A stretch of 33,727 bases of DNA from contig DQQH01000235.1 in NCBI GenBank assembly GCA_015664425.1, positions 1 to 33,727 of the forward strand, written 5' to 3'. The position numbers and the translations under genes are program-made. A model generated the notes under the pieces. It made no database searches and was not told the DNA's origin. It saw nothing but the letters and a program-made list of their open reading frames with translations. This DNA comes from Planctomycetota bacterium (GTDB lineage Bacteria > Planctomycetota > UBA8108 > UBA1146). The first letter of the stretch is position 1. Each line of letters starts with the position of its first letter. This document shows, in pieces, positions 18,354 through 28,116 of this stretch.

Positions 18354-20420
18354 ATGGCCATGTCCAGCGGGCCCAAGGCCAGCAGCACTCGCCTCATCAT
18401 CCGCGAAGCGGGTGAAGAGCGCTGCGTCGAGTTCTCCGGTGATCTTCTCTCTATCGGGAGAAGCCAGGAGAACCAGGTGGAAATCGATGACATTTCCAGT
18501 TCCCGGCGCCACTGCCGACTGAAAAAAATCAACGGCAACTGGCACGTCGAGGACCTTCGCAGCCGCAACGGGACACTCGTCAACGGGATCCTCATCCGCA
18601 AGCAACTTCTCCAGGCTGGGGATTGCATCGAGATCGGCAAGACCCAGATCTTCTACCTGCGGGTTCCGTCGAACCAGATCGCCTCGAGCGGTGGTGGAGA
18701 AACACTCCTTCTTCCCACCGATTTTTTCATGGAACCGATCGTTGAAGATACCGATCAGTCTGGCGGGCTTCAGGTGGAACGCCTCACCAGGGAACGGCAC
18801 ATCTTCCTGCGGTTGATCGAAATCTCGAAAAGCCTCTGCTCCATTCTGAATCTCGATGAGCTCCTCGAACTGATTCTCGAACACGTCATCCAGATTACCG
18901 GCGCAGAACGGGGCTTCATCATTCTCGAGGAGGAGAGTGGACTGGCAGTTACAGCCTCCAGAAACATCGATCGAGAGGCTGTGAAAAAGGCCCATTTGAA
19001 AGTCAGTCGATCGGTGGTACGTCACGTCATCGAGGAAGGCCGTTCTGTACTCGTGGGAGAAGCGAGCAAGGATCCGGTGATTGGGGAGTTCGAATCCGTT
19101 GCCGAATTGCGCCTCGAGGCTGTCCTCTGCGTTCCTCTGAAACTCCGGGGGCGCGTCCTTGGAGTCGTTTATGTCGACAATCGCTTCGAGCCCGATTTCT
19201 TCCATGAGAGTCAGTTGAGGTTTGTCGAATTCCTTGCCGACCAAGCGGTGATCTTCATCGAGAACGCCCGTCTCTTCGATGAGGACCATCGACGACGTGA
19301 GCAGTTGAAGAAATCGAAAGATGAGGTCGACAACCTCAACCGCGATCTCCAGGCGATGCTGATCGCCAAGGAGGTCGAGCCCGAGCAGGTGAACGATCTG
19401 GTCAAGAAAGGGGCCCGCCCCAACCTTCGTTTCGACTATGACCGGATCGTCACCCGGAGCTCCAAGATGTACCAGGTCTTCGAGATGCTCGACCGGGTCA
19501 TCTGCACCGACATCTCCGTGCTCATCCAGGGAGAGAGTGGAACCGGTAAGGAACTGGTTGCCCAAGCGATCCACTACCAGGGCTCCCGACGTGACAATCC
19601 TTTCATCTCCCAGAACTGCGCAGCGATTCCACCGAATCTTCTCGAGAGTGAGTTCTTCGGTCACGTCAAGGGCAGTTTCACGGGGGCCGTTCGCGACAAG
19701 AAAGGTCTCTTCGAACTCGCCGACAAGGGCACACTTTTCCTCGATGAGATTGGAGACATGAGTTTAGACCTGCAGACCAAACTTCTGCGGGTTCTCGAAG
19801 AGGGCGAATTCAGGCCTGTCGGTGCCAGGGACACCCGGAAAGTCGATGTTCGCATCGTTTCGGCAACGAACCGCCAACTCGAGAAGATGGTTCGCGAGGG
19901 TCAATTCCGCGAGGATCTCTACTACCGGTTGAACGTGTTCAACATTTTTCTGCCGCCGCTTCGTGAGAGGCGCGAGGACATCCCTCTGCTGATCGATCAC
20001 TTCATCGACAAGGTGTGCTCTCGGATTTCCCGTGACCGCCCTGAAGTCGATCGCAGGAGCCTCTACTACCTCTACCACAGCCCCTGGCCCGGAAATGTCC
20101 GCCAGTTGGAGAACGAGGTCGAGAGGCTGGTCGCTCTGGCGGGGGACGACATCACTCCGGACCTGCTCTCGCCCTCGGTAATCTCCTCGGTTCAGGGAGA
20201 TGCCAAGGACCTCGATCCGAGCCCTGCTGGCAATCTCAAGGAGATGGTCGGCGAGGCCACCGAAGTGCTGGAACGGCGTGTGCTGGGAACGGTTCTCGAC
20301 CAGAACCACTGGAACAAGAGCCAGTCTGCTCGCCAGCTGGGAATCTCGAGACCGACCCTCGACCAGAAGATCGACAAGTACGGCATGAAGCGACCCGACA
20401 AGAGAACCAAGGGAGTATAG
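18354..20420 (+). CDS. Sigma54-dependent transcriptional activator: FHA-GAF-AAA+-HTH
   Basis: FHA (LLSIGRSQENQVEIDDISSSRRHCRLKK...LRSRNGTLVNG), GAF-like region, Walker A GESGTGKE, GSFTGA, LFLDEIGDM, C-terminal Fis-like HTH NKSQSARQLGISRPTLDQKI. Confidence 0.93.
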   Translation: MAMSSGPKASSTRLIIREAGEERCVEFSGDLLSIGRSQENQVEIDDISSSRRHCRLKKINGNWHVEDLRSRNGTLVNGILIRKQLLQAGDCIEIGKTQIFYLRVPSNQIASSGGGETLLLPTDFFMEPIVEDTDQSGGLQVERLTRERHIFLRLIEISKSLCSILNLDELLELILEHVIQITGAERGFIILEEESGLAVTASRNIDREAVKKAHLKVSRSVVRHVIEEGRSVLVGEASKDPVIGEFESVAELRLEAVLCVPLKLRGRVLGVVYVDNRFEPDFFHESQLRFVEFLADQAVIFIENARLFDEDHRRREQLKKSKDEVDNLNRDLQAMLIAKEVEPEQVNDLVKKGARPNLRFDYDRIVTRSSKMYQVFEMLDRVICTDISVLIQGESGTGKELVAQAIHYQGSRRDNPFISQNCAAIPPNLLESEFFGHVKGSFTGAVRDKKGLFELADKGTLFLDEIGDMSLDLQTKLLRVLEEGEFRPVGARDTRKVDVRIVSATNRQLEKMVREGQFREDLYYRLNVFNIFLPPLRERREDIPLLIDHFIDKVCSRISRDRPEVDRRSLYYLYHSPWPGNVRQLENEVERLVALAGDDITPDLLSPSVISSVQGDAKDLDPSPAGNLKEMVGEATEVLERRVLGTVLDQNHWNKSQSARQLGISRPTLDQKIDKYGMKRPDKRTKGV

Positions 20421-20425
20421 AGAAG

Positions 20426-22945
20426 ATGCCGAAACTGCTCGTCATCGACGGGGAAAGACGGAGCGTTGTCGACCTGGAAGGTGAAACCATCTCGGTCGGC
20501 AGGGACCCGGCAAACCGGGTCGTGATCTCCGATTCTCTCGCTTCACGACGTCACTGCACCTTCGAAGCGTCGGCAGCAGGTGTCCGTTTTGTCGATCTCG
20601 ATTCTTCCAACGGCAGTCTCGTCAACGGCAGGCGCTCCACCAGCGCCGAACTGACGGCGGGGGACACGGTGAAAATAGGCGATGTGGTCATCGAGGTTCT
20701 GACGGCAGGTTCTTCCGACGAAAGGGAAGATCTGGAGGCAACTCCTCTGCCCGACGTGACCCCGCTGGGATCCCTTCCCTCCCCCCAGGCTCCCACTGCC
20801 GCTCTCCAGGGACCGAGGGTTCGGATTGTGGAGCCGGTCGGTGAGGAGTGGGTTTCCATCACTCGCAGTCCATTCAAAATTGGCAGGAACGAAGACAATC
20901 ACCTGGTTCTCGCCGACCCTCGGGTTTCAGGAGAACACGCGGTCATCCTCGAGAGAAGCGGGGACTGGATCGTTGCCGACCGGGAGTCCGGCAACGGTAT
21001 CCTCGTCGACGGGCGAAGGGTGGCGAAGGTCCAGGTGCTGAGCGGCATGCAGATCCAGATAGGAGACTACACCCTCGAACTGGAGGGATTCCCCCAGCCG
21101 GCGCATCAGATCGGTGCCGAGGCCCCTCCGGTCATCAGCGAATCCGAGGTCCTCCGTTTCAAGAAAGAACGCCTCGAGGAGGCTCCAAATTCCCGGCAAG
21201 GACTGTTGACGGGATTCTTCATCGTCTGCCTCGGGGTGATCCTGTGGTCCGGGTACGGTTTTGTCGAAGACCTGCAGCGTGGTCGGGTCCCTGCCCTCGA
21301 CAGCAACGATCTGCTCGGCGGAAGCGGCTCCTTCGAGGTCAGCGATGACAGCGAGGTGGTACCCTGGCGCCCTTCTCCCGGTTCAGATGTAGTTTCCATC
21401 GCCTCGCGCATCTCCTCCGATGCTCCTCATGGCAAACGGACGCTCCATGTCACAGGTGAGAGTGGCCAAGCGGGAATCGTCCGCGTCGAGGAGGTCGGCA
21501 TCCATGAGGTGACCGGGGATCACGGCTTCCGACTCACCGGAAAGATCAGCAACGAGGGTTTCGATCGAGCGGGTCTGGCCCTTCGCTGGTACACCCGCAG
21601 GGCTGGAGAGGAGGTCCTGATCGAGGAGTCCTTCACTCCCCTGAGGGATCTCACCGCCGGCCGTTTCTCCAGCGTTGCCGCCCGTTTTTCGCCCCCTCGC
21701 TGGGGGGACCCTGCTGCGGTTCGAGTGGCGATCATCGGCATCGGCTCGGGCAAGTTGCGGGTAGACCATGTGGTCCTCAAGGAAGAGCTGGAAAGCGTGC
21801 CTCCCGACGAGGTCGCGTCCCTTGAAACCTCTGGCAGTGTGGCAATCCGCGTCCTTTTCGACAATCACGGCGTTGCCACCATCGAGAAGGACGGCAGGCT
21901 GCGGCTCCAGGCATTCCGGCTCGCCCTGGGAGGAGCGAGAGCGCGTCCGTGGGGCCAGATCTTGCCGGCGAGAATCGAGGCCCCGGTGGTCGGTGAAGAT
22001 GGTGGAATCCGTCTCGGTTTCGAACTCGACGAGGCCGGGCAGATGAGCGCCATCGCCGCTTTCGCTCGCAGCCTCGGTACTAGGGTCCAGATGACCTGGC
22101 AGCCGACTATCTCCGTTCCTCTTCTCCTCGCTGCACGACTTCCTTCCAGGACCGAAAGAATGCCGGTCCAGCTCATCGATGGGGAGTTGCTGATAACGGC
22201 AGCCGCAACTCTCGCCGAACTGTCTTCGGCGGCCGGAGACGTGCTCATCATCGGCTCGGGACGCGACCAACTGGTACTCACCTTGAGCCACAGGGCCACC
22301 GTCGCAGTCCAGGCCGATCCCGGGGATGGCCTCGGTTCCCTTCTCACCCTGAACTTTGGCTCTCTGGAGAACAACGAAGTCCTCGAGTGCTTCTTCTCCA
22401 GCGTCTCCGACAGGGAGGAAACTCGAATCGGGAATGAACTCACCCGGATCGAAGCCACCCTCAGCAGGCATCTCGAGGGTGAGGCTCGAAGGATGGTCGT
22501 GAGAGCTCTCGAGGATTTTTCCTGGCGTCCTGAGTTGATCGTGAAACTGGAGGCTATCCGGGATGAGATTGACCTGATGGCCAGCGCGTTCGGGGAAGAC
22601 CTGGTTCGCGCCCGGAGTGACCTCCAGTCCTATCCGGGTAGCCCTGTGCTTCGCTACCTGCGTGAAAAGTGCGCAGAGGCAGGGACCCGTTTCAGCGGCC
22701 TCGAGGTCGCAGATCTTGCAGCGGAGATCTCAGCGAGCCTCCGAGAGGAGGAAGAGGTCCGGACGGTCGAGGAGGAATCCGCCGCCCTGGCTGCGGTGAT
22801 CGAACGTGGTGAGAACTACTTCAGCCAGAACCGTGACGAACTGGCGAGGTTCTACTTCGAATGGATCATCGCAAATCATCCCGATAGTCCCCAGCGGAAA
22901 CCGATCCAGCAGTTCTTGCGGCTGATCGAGGCCAGAAAGCAGTAG
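20426..22945 (+). CDS. Double-FHA, single-TM protein with large C-terminal region
   Basis: Two FHA motifs (ISVGRDPANRVVISDSLASRRHC...SSNGSLVNG; FKIGRNEDNHLVLADPRVSGEHAV...ESGNGILVDG), TM GLLTGFFIVCLGVILWSGYGF, then beta-rich and helical regions. Confidence 0.8.
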   Translation: MPKLLVIDGERRSVVDLEGETISVGRDPANRVVISDSLASRRHCTFEASAAGVRFVDLDSSNGSLVNGRRSTSAELTAGDTVKIGDVVIEVLTAGSSDEREDLEATPLPDVTPLGSLPSPQAPTAALQGPRVRIVEPVGEEWVSITRSPFKIGRNEDNHLVLADPRVSGEHAVILERSGDWIVADRESGNGILVDGRRVAKVQVLSGMQIQIGDYTLELEGFPQPAHQIGAEAPPVISESEVLRFKKERLEEAPNSRQGLLTGFFIVCLGVILWSGYGFVEDLQRGRVPALDSNDLLGGSGSFEVSDDSEVVPWRPSPGSDVVSIASRISSDAPHGKRTLHVTGESGQAGIVRVEEVGIHEVTGDHGFRLTGKISNEGFDRAGLALRWYTRRAGEEVLIEESFTPLRDLTAGRFSSVAARFSPPRWGDPAAVRVAIIGIGSGKLRVDHVVLKEELESVPPDEVASLETSGSVAIRVLFDNHGVATIEKDGRLRLQAFRLALGGARARPWGQILPARIEAPVVGEDGGIRLGFELDEAGQMSAIAAFARSLGTRVQMTWQPTISVPLLLAARLPSRTERMPVQLIDGELLITAAATLAELSSAAGDVLIIGSGRDQLVLTLSHRATVAVQADPGDGLGSLLTLNFGSLENNEVLECFFSSVSDREETRIGNELTRIEATLSRHLEGEARRMVVRALEDFSWRPELIVKLEAIRDEIDLMASAFGEDLVRARSDLQSYPGSPVLRYLREKCAEAGTRFSGLEVADLAAEISASLREEEEVRTVEEESAALAAVIERGENYFSQNRDELARFYFEWIIANHPDSPQRKPIQQFLRLIEARKQ

Positions 22946-22950
22946 GAGGT

Positions 22951-24564
22951 GTGGTGCGAAGAGGTAGCGCAGTAGCCATCGATCCAGGCAAGGATCGCAT
23001 CCGCGCGGTCTGGGTGCGTTCCGGGGGGCATTCCCTCAAGATCGAACGAGCCATCGAGGTCGACGGTCCTGGCGATGAGGAATCGATCGGGGAACTGGTC
23101 CTCGAGTTGTCCCGAAACGGCGTACCGATCTCCCTTGGACTCGGGCTCAATGGTGAGATGGCTGCGCTGCGATACAACCTGCTTCCTCCCGTCCCCGACT
23201 GGCGTCTGGAGATGATCCTCAAGTACGAGTTGGAAGAGATCGCGGAAAAATCGGGAGAGCCCCTCTCCAGCGATTTTATGGAGCTGAGCTTTCCCGATAG
23301 CATGACCGACGAGATGGTTCTCCTCGTAGGGCTCGGCAAGGAGTCGAAAATCGCTCCCGTCGTCTCCAGAGTGGCGGAGGCAAAGGGCCGGGTCAGGCTC
23401 GCTCTTCCCCTTGCCCTCGGCGCCTACCACTGCTTCCTCGCCTGTGCCGACCACAACGATCAGGAAACGGTCCTCATCGTAGACGTCGGTCACCGGGAGT
23501 CTCACATCCTCATCGTTCGGGAGGATCGCCTCCTTTTTGCCCGGGCCGTGACCTTTGGCGGTGCCGATCTCGACAAGCTGATCTCAGATCGGGTGAAATT
23601 GAGCAGTGAAGAGGCGCGCATTCGCAAGGAGACCCTCTCCTCTGGAGGATCCGTAAGGGATCAGGAGAGCGTCGAGGGCTGCATGCGAGCGTGGTTGAAC
23701 CAGTTGTCTCAGATGCTGCGATCCTCCGTCAGTTTTTGCCAGGTCCAGACGAAACTCCCAGAACTCACCATCGACCGTGCCCTCATCGCCGGTGGTTCGG
23801 CGCCAGCAGTACTCTCCTCGGTGGTGGTTCCCGAGGCTATCGGCTGTCCCGTCGAGGAGTTTCTTCCATCGATCGGTGGCGAGGCTCTTCCCGGCAGAGC
23901 TTCTGCGTGGGTGGGAGCCATCGGCGTCGCCGCCGCTCAGCTCGATGAGAAAAATCGTATCCTCGACGTCCTTCCCGAGGCCGAGAAGAAACAACGCGAG
24001 TTCAAGGAGCGAACGATATTCCTCTGGCTCGCTGCTGCCGCCCTGCTGCTCTCCCTCTTGCTGCGTTTTGGTGACGTGATGATTACCGGGAACCGCGTTG
24101 AAGAAGCGGTGACGGTTAGCAGTCACTGGCGACAGAAGATCAATGGCTGGAAGGCTGCGGAAGCCGAGGCAAAGGTCGCCAACGATGTCTTCCGCAAGAG
24201 GGAAGCACGCCTCAGGGTCGAGATCGAGAGCAGTCGGTTCTTTTCTTCTGTCTACGATGAACTGCGGGTGGCTCTTCCCGCGAGTGTGGCCATCAACAAG
24301 ATCGAGTCGATTCGAGTGGAACTGGAAGGAGAAGTGGGAATCGAGGTGGAGTTGCAAGGCTCCTCAGATAACTCCGAACGGATGGGTCTCGACCACATCA
24401 CCAGTCTTCAGAACGCACTGAAGGAGATCCCTGGGGTGATACGGGTCGAGGTAGATCCTGGAGACCTGAAGAACGGCAGTTATCCCTTCGTCATGCGGGT
24501 GTCTCCAGATCAGAAGTTGCCTCAAGCGAAGCGGGGTTCCCGCCGCAGTCCGGGAAGGGGGTGA
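22951..24564 (+). CDS. GspL-like / PilM-PilN fusion inner-membrane platform protein
   Basis: Actin-like PilM N-terminal region (AVAIDPGKDRIRAVWV...LIVDVGHRESHILIVREDRLLFARAVTFGGADLDKLI), TM (TIFLWLAAAALLLSLLLRFG), PilN-like C-terminal region (LRVALPASVAINKIESI...LQNALKEIPGVIRVEV). Confidence 0.75.
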   Translation: MVRRGSAVAIDPGKDRIRAVWVRSGGHSLKIERAIEVDGPGDEESIGELVLELSRNGVPISLGLGLNGEMAALRYNLLPPVPDWRLEMILKYELEEIAEKSGEPLSSDFMELSFPDSMTDEMVLLVGLGKESKIAPVVSRVAEAKGRVRLALPLALGAYHCFLACADHNDQETVLIVDVGHRESHILIVREDRLLFARAVTFGGADLDKLISDRVKLSSEEARIRKETLSSGGSVRDQESVEGCMRAWLNQLSQMLRSSVSFCQVQTKLPELTIDRALIAGGSAPAVLSSVVVPEAIGCPVEEFLPSIGGEALPGRASAWVGAIGVAAAQLDEKNRILDVLPEAEKKQREFKERTIFLWLAAAALLLSLLLRFGDVMITGNRVEEAVTVSSHWRQKINGWKAAEAEAKVANDVFRKREARLRVEIESSRFFSSVYDELRVALPASVAINKIESIRVELEGEVGIEVELQGSSDNSERMGLDHITSLQNALKEIPGVIRVEVDPGDLKNGSYPFVMRVSPDQKLPQAKRGSRRSPGRG

Positions 24565-24568
24565 ACCT

Positions 24569-25375
24569 ATGCTCAATGCAATCTGGCAGAAGCATCGTGG
24601 TTTCCTCATCCGGGTGAGCGTGGGGCTTGCGCTTTTCCTGGTCATCTCCAACTTTGCCAGCAGCATGCGCGAAGATCAGGAGAAACTGCTGAACAGGAAG
24701 TCTGAAGAGGCGCAGATCCTCTCCAGCGAGCTGGAAAAACTCGATGGAAGATTCGATGTCGAGCGCAGTGCCCGTTCGGTTCTCCAACTGCGTTGTGAGG
24801 AACTCGCCGGAAAAATCGGCCTCTCGGCAAGCAGCCGCCACCACCCTCCAGTGGGTGAGACACTGAGCACCGACTTCAAGCGAGCCAAGGATGGTGTCTG
24901 GGCTGGTTTCACCGACAGGGCTAACCGGGTGAACATCCGTTATCCCCAGGTAATGGTCAATTTCGACGAGCGAGGAGACCTGAGCGACGAGGAATGGGTC
25001 GACCGGTACCGGCTGCTCGAGGTTCTCGACCGTTTTCTCGGAGCAGCGTTGCAATCTTCCATCGCCAGGATCGACGAGGTGACCCCAGGTGCTCGGATGC
25101 AAGAACCCATTCCTGGGGGAGAAGAGTTCGCCATCGCTCGATACCCGCTCAGGCTGAAGATCGCCTGTTCTGCTCGATCCCTTGCGTTTCTCGCCGGCAG
25201 GTTCCAGAAGGATGAAGAATTCATCTCCTTCGAACCCCGGCTGATTAAACTCGATGATTCGTCCCCCGGGCTGCTCAGCGTCGAAGTCGACATCGTCGGC
25301 GTGGACCTCGAGGAATCGAGGCAACGCCAGGGCCGATCTCGCGGTTCAGGCAGGGGAAGAGGGGGATACCGATGA
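24569..25375 (+). CDS. GspM/PilO-like protein
   Basis: N-terminal TM, coiled coil, alpha/beta C-terminal region; position directly after the GspL-like gene. Confidence 0.5.
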   Translation: MLNAIWQKHRGFLIRVSVGLALFLVISNFASSMREDQEKLLNRKSEEAQILSSELEKLDGRFDVERSARSVLQLRCEELAGKIGLSASSRHHPPVGETLSTDFKRAKDGVWAGFTDRANRVNIRYPQVMVNFDERGDLSDEEWVDRYRLLEVLDRFLGAALQSSIARIDEVTPGARMQEPIPGGEEFAIARYPLRLKIACSARSLAFLAGRFQKDEEFISFEPRLIKLDDSSPGLLSVEVDIVGVDLEESRQRQGRSRGSGRGRGGYR

Positions 25376-25770
25376 GTTGGAACAAGGAGAAAATCACCCT
25401 TGCCCTGGCCCTGGTCATCCTTTGCTGGTGCGCTGTCCAGGTGACGGGTTCATTTTTCCTCGGCGATCCCCTCTCGGGGATCCAGTTGCAGGATCCCAGT
25501 CCATCGAGCGCCGGAGTCGTCGGTGCGTCTGTCCGTATCGACTGGTTCGAGCAGAGTTCTCTCGGGGATCTTGCACGGGACCCCTTCCAGTCCGTCTCCG
25601 ACTGGCGAAGCGTACCTGCAGATCTCATCGGGCCACCACCATTTCCCGCACTGCGCCGCAGGATTCCCCTGCCAGCGCCGGTTGAAGGTGTTGTTTCTGC
25701 TCGACTGGCAGTCGAGGAAACACCCCCTGAGTCGGAGAGCAGCAACGGGGATCCGGGAGGGGAACAATGA
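25372..25770 (+). CDS. Small TM protein, possibly GspC/PilP-like
   Basis: 132 aa; N-terminal TM, ARDPFQSVSDWRSVP motif, Pro-rich C-terminus; ATGA overlaps on both sides. Confidence 0.35.
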   Translation: MSWNKEKITLALALVILCWCAVQVTGSFFLGDPLSGIQLQDPSPSSAGVVGASVRIDWFEQSSLGDLARDPFQSVSDWRSVPADLIGPPPFPALRRRIPLPAPVEGVVSARLAVEETPPESESSNGDPGGEQ

Positions 25771-28103
25771 GGAGACAGCAACTCACTTCCTGCCTGTTGC
25801 TCCTGGTTCTCTCCCTCTGGAGTTGCTCCTTGCCGGTCTGGTCCGGAGATGACGACCTGGAAGTCCGTCGCTGGGACCGCCTCGAACTGGTAAATGGCAA
25901 GGTCTTCGAGGGGGAACTGGTCGCCGAATCGCCGCTCGAGATCACCTTCCGGCAAAAATCGAGCGATGACGAGGCCGGGATCGAATTCTCGCTGCCGCGC
26001 TCCGACGTCAGGAGATTGCTAAGGCGCAACCCACCCGAAGCCGTTTACAAACTGCGCCTGCGCAATTTCGATCCCTCCTCTTTCGATCTTCAGAGAGCCC
26101 TCGGGCTCTGGTGCCAGGAAGTCGATCTCGAAAAGAATGCGATCTCCCATCTCGAAGATGCCTGTCGTCTTCGCCCCCAGGTCGAGGAGATCTATGATCT
26201 CCTGATCCCTCTCTACGACGCACGTCGTGCTGCCAGCGGAAATGCGGTCTTCGACGATAGGGAAATCGGGACCGTGCTGGAAGCGATGCGGTCGGGAATC
26301 GACAATCCCTGGCTGCGCAAAAGAGCGGTTGATGGACTCCTTTCCATCGGAGATCGAATCGGTGCGATCCTCATCCTCGAAGAGATCTCCGCTGCCTCCG
26401 GTGATGGGGAAGAGGAAATCGCAGCTCGAGCGAGACTCGCGGTACTCCTCCAGGAAACTGGCAAGGAGGAGGAAGCTCGGCGCTGGGCACGGCGGTTGCG
26501 AGAGAGCGGAGCCGCCGGTCGTTTCCCCGGAGTCCTCATTCTCGAGGCGCGCTGGCTCCTGGGGGATCGGTCCTCCGGGGACCTTGCAGCCGGGGCGATG
26601 CTCGAGGAAAGAGTTCAGAGCCTGCTCGAGAGGGACGCCTCGGTGGGGGAGGCCCATCTCCTTCTCGGCTCCTTGCGGCTGCTCGAAGATCGTGTCGAGG
26701 AATCGATCGCCGAGTTCAAGAAGGCCTTTCGGGCTGGTGCTGTCGATGCGGTAGCAGCGGTGACTTTTGCCCTGGCATTCGCCCGGTCTGGTGACTCAAC
26801 GAAGGCTCTCGAGTTGATCTCCGCGGCGCGAACTTCCGAGAGAGTGGCCATCGAATGGCGGCTGGTCGAGGTCTACATCCAGGAAAATCTCGGCCAGTAC
26901 GATGACGCCTTGCTTCTCCTCGAGGACATCCTGGCCAGCGAGGAAGCGTCATGGCAGGCCCGGATTCTGGCCCTGACAACCCGACAGAGACTCGACCCCG
27001 ATGTCACAATCGATGGCGAGATCGAGAAAATCCTGCTCGCCCATGGCAGCAACGACTCGGCTTTCGCCGAGTGCTCCCTGCATCTTGGTGACATGGCTCT
27101 TCGTTCCGGTGACATCTCCGGTGCCCGGCGCTGGCTCGAATACGCCCTGCGTGCCGGTTCGAGGACCCCTGAAACGTGGCTGCGCCTGGCCCTCGCCCAG
27201 AGGGGTCCCGGAGGTGACGACCGTCGGGCTCTGGAAGCCCTCGACACCGCACTTAAGGAACGCCCCGATGATCCCGATCTGCTCAATGCCCTCGGCGATC
27301 TTCGCTATCGCCAGGGGGATCTGGAAGGGGCGCGGAAATCCTTCGACCGGGTGGTCGGAACCTACCCCCGGAAAATGCGTGAGGAGGAGGCGGGTCCCCT
27401 TCCTCCGGCATTGCGATATGCCATCTCTTCACGGCAGCTAGCCCTTCGTGCCATCGAGGAAGAGCTCTGGATTGACAACTTCGATCGCAACGACGGCGCC
27501 CAGGTTCTCAACAACTGGATCGAGAGAGAGACCTTCGGAATCGACATCGGCCTCCTTGCCAACTCGGTGCGTTTCGATGGCGTCCAACGCTTTCAGCCAG
27601 ACGGATTGACGATGGTGGTACGACCACTCACTACTCCCCGGCTCTCGGGGATCCGGGCGACGATGCGTCTGCGCGTCGGGAATGTTCCTGTGAGAGTGGC
27701 TTTGCGCATTGAGGATGACAGTGGCACCGGACTGATCCTCTTCAGGGACCGGGATGGGATCATCGGCTACACCCTCACCGGGCGTGGCGATCCGGTCGTG
27801 GTTCGCAGTGATTCCCCCGGAGAGGATTCAGAGGAACAGAAACTCGTGAAAACGGTCTGGCCTGCCGACGCACGGGCTCATACCCTCGAGATTCGCCTTG
27901 GAAACGATGACAAGAGTGGCGCGTCCATCTATTTCGATGGCTCCAGGGTTGCTCGCAAAATTCCATTCAGGATGCGGAGGCTGCGCTCTCTCAACGCTGG
28001 AGTTTCGACCCAGGCAGAACTGGACGTTTCCTTCAGCCTCGACCTTGAACGTTTCGAGGTTTTCCGGCGCAAGGCACGCTCAGATGGTGAACGGCAGTAT
28101 TGA
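25767..28103 (+). CDS. Secreted TPR-repeat protein with C-terminal beta-rich domain
   Basis: Signal peptide; N-terminal WDRLELVNGKVFEGELV; multiple TPR-like helices (NALGDLRYRQGDLEGARKSFDRVV); C-terminal LWIDNFDRNDG...YFDGSRVARKIPFRMRRLRSLNAGV. Confidence 0.75.
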   Translation: MRRQQLTSCLLLLVLSLWSCSLPVWSGDDDLEVRRWDRLELVNGKVFEGELVAESPLEITFRQKSSDDEAGIEFSLPRSDVRRLLRRNPPEAVYKLRLRNFDPSSFDLQRALGLWCQEVDLEKNAISHLEDACRLRPQVEEIYDLLIPLYDARRAASGNAVFDDREIGTVLEAMRSGIDNPWLRKRAVDGLLSIGDRIGAILILEEISAASGDGEEEIAARARLAVLLQETGKEEEARRWARRLRESGAAGRFPGVLILEARWLLGDRSSGDLAAGAMLEERVQSLLERDASVGEAHLLLGSLRLLEDRVEESIAEFKKAFRAGAVDAVAAVTFALAFARSGDSTKALELISAARTSERVAIEWRLVEVYIQENLGQYDDALLLLEDILASEEASWQARILALTTRQRLDPDVTIDGEIEKILLAHGSNDSAFAECSLHLGDMALRSGDISGARRWLEYALRAGSRTPETWLRLALAQRGPGGDDRRALEALDTALKERPDDPDLLNALGDLRYRQGDLEGARKSFDRVVGTYPRKMREEEAGPLPPALRYAISSRQLALRAIEEELWIDNFDRNDGAQVLNNWIERETFGIDIGLLANSVRFDGVQRFQPDGLTMVVRPLTTPRLSGIRATMRLRVGNVPVRVALRIEDDSGTGLILFRDRDGIIGYTLTGRGDPVVVRSDSPGEDSEEQKLVKTVWPADARAHTLEIRLGNDDKSGASIYFDGSRVARKIPFRMRRLRSLNAGVSTQAELDVSFSLDLERFEVFRRKARSDGERQY

Positions 28104-28116
28104 AGAGGAGGCAGCG

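Noticed and set aside
18291-19664. 457-aa minus-strand ORF
   Set aside because: Antisense to the sigma54 activator; shadow ORF.
21383-22471. 362-aa minus-strand ORF
   Set aside because: Antisense to the double-FHA protein; no domain signal.
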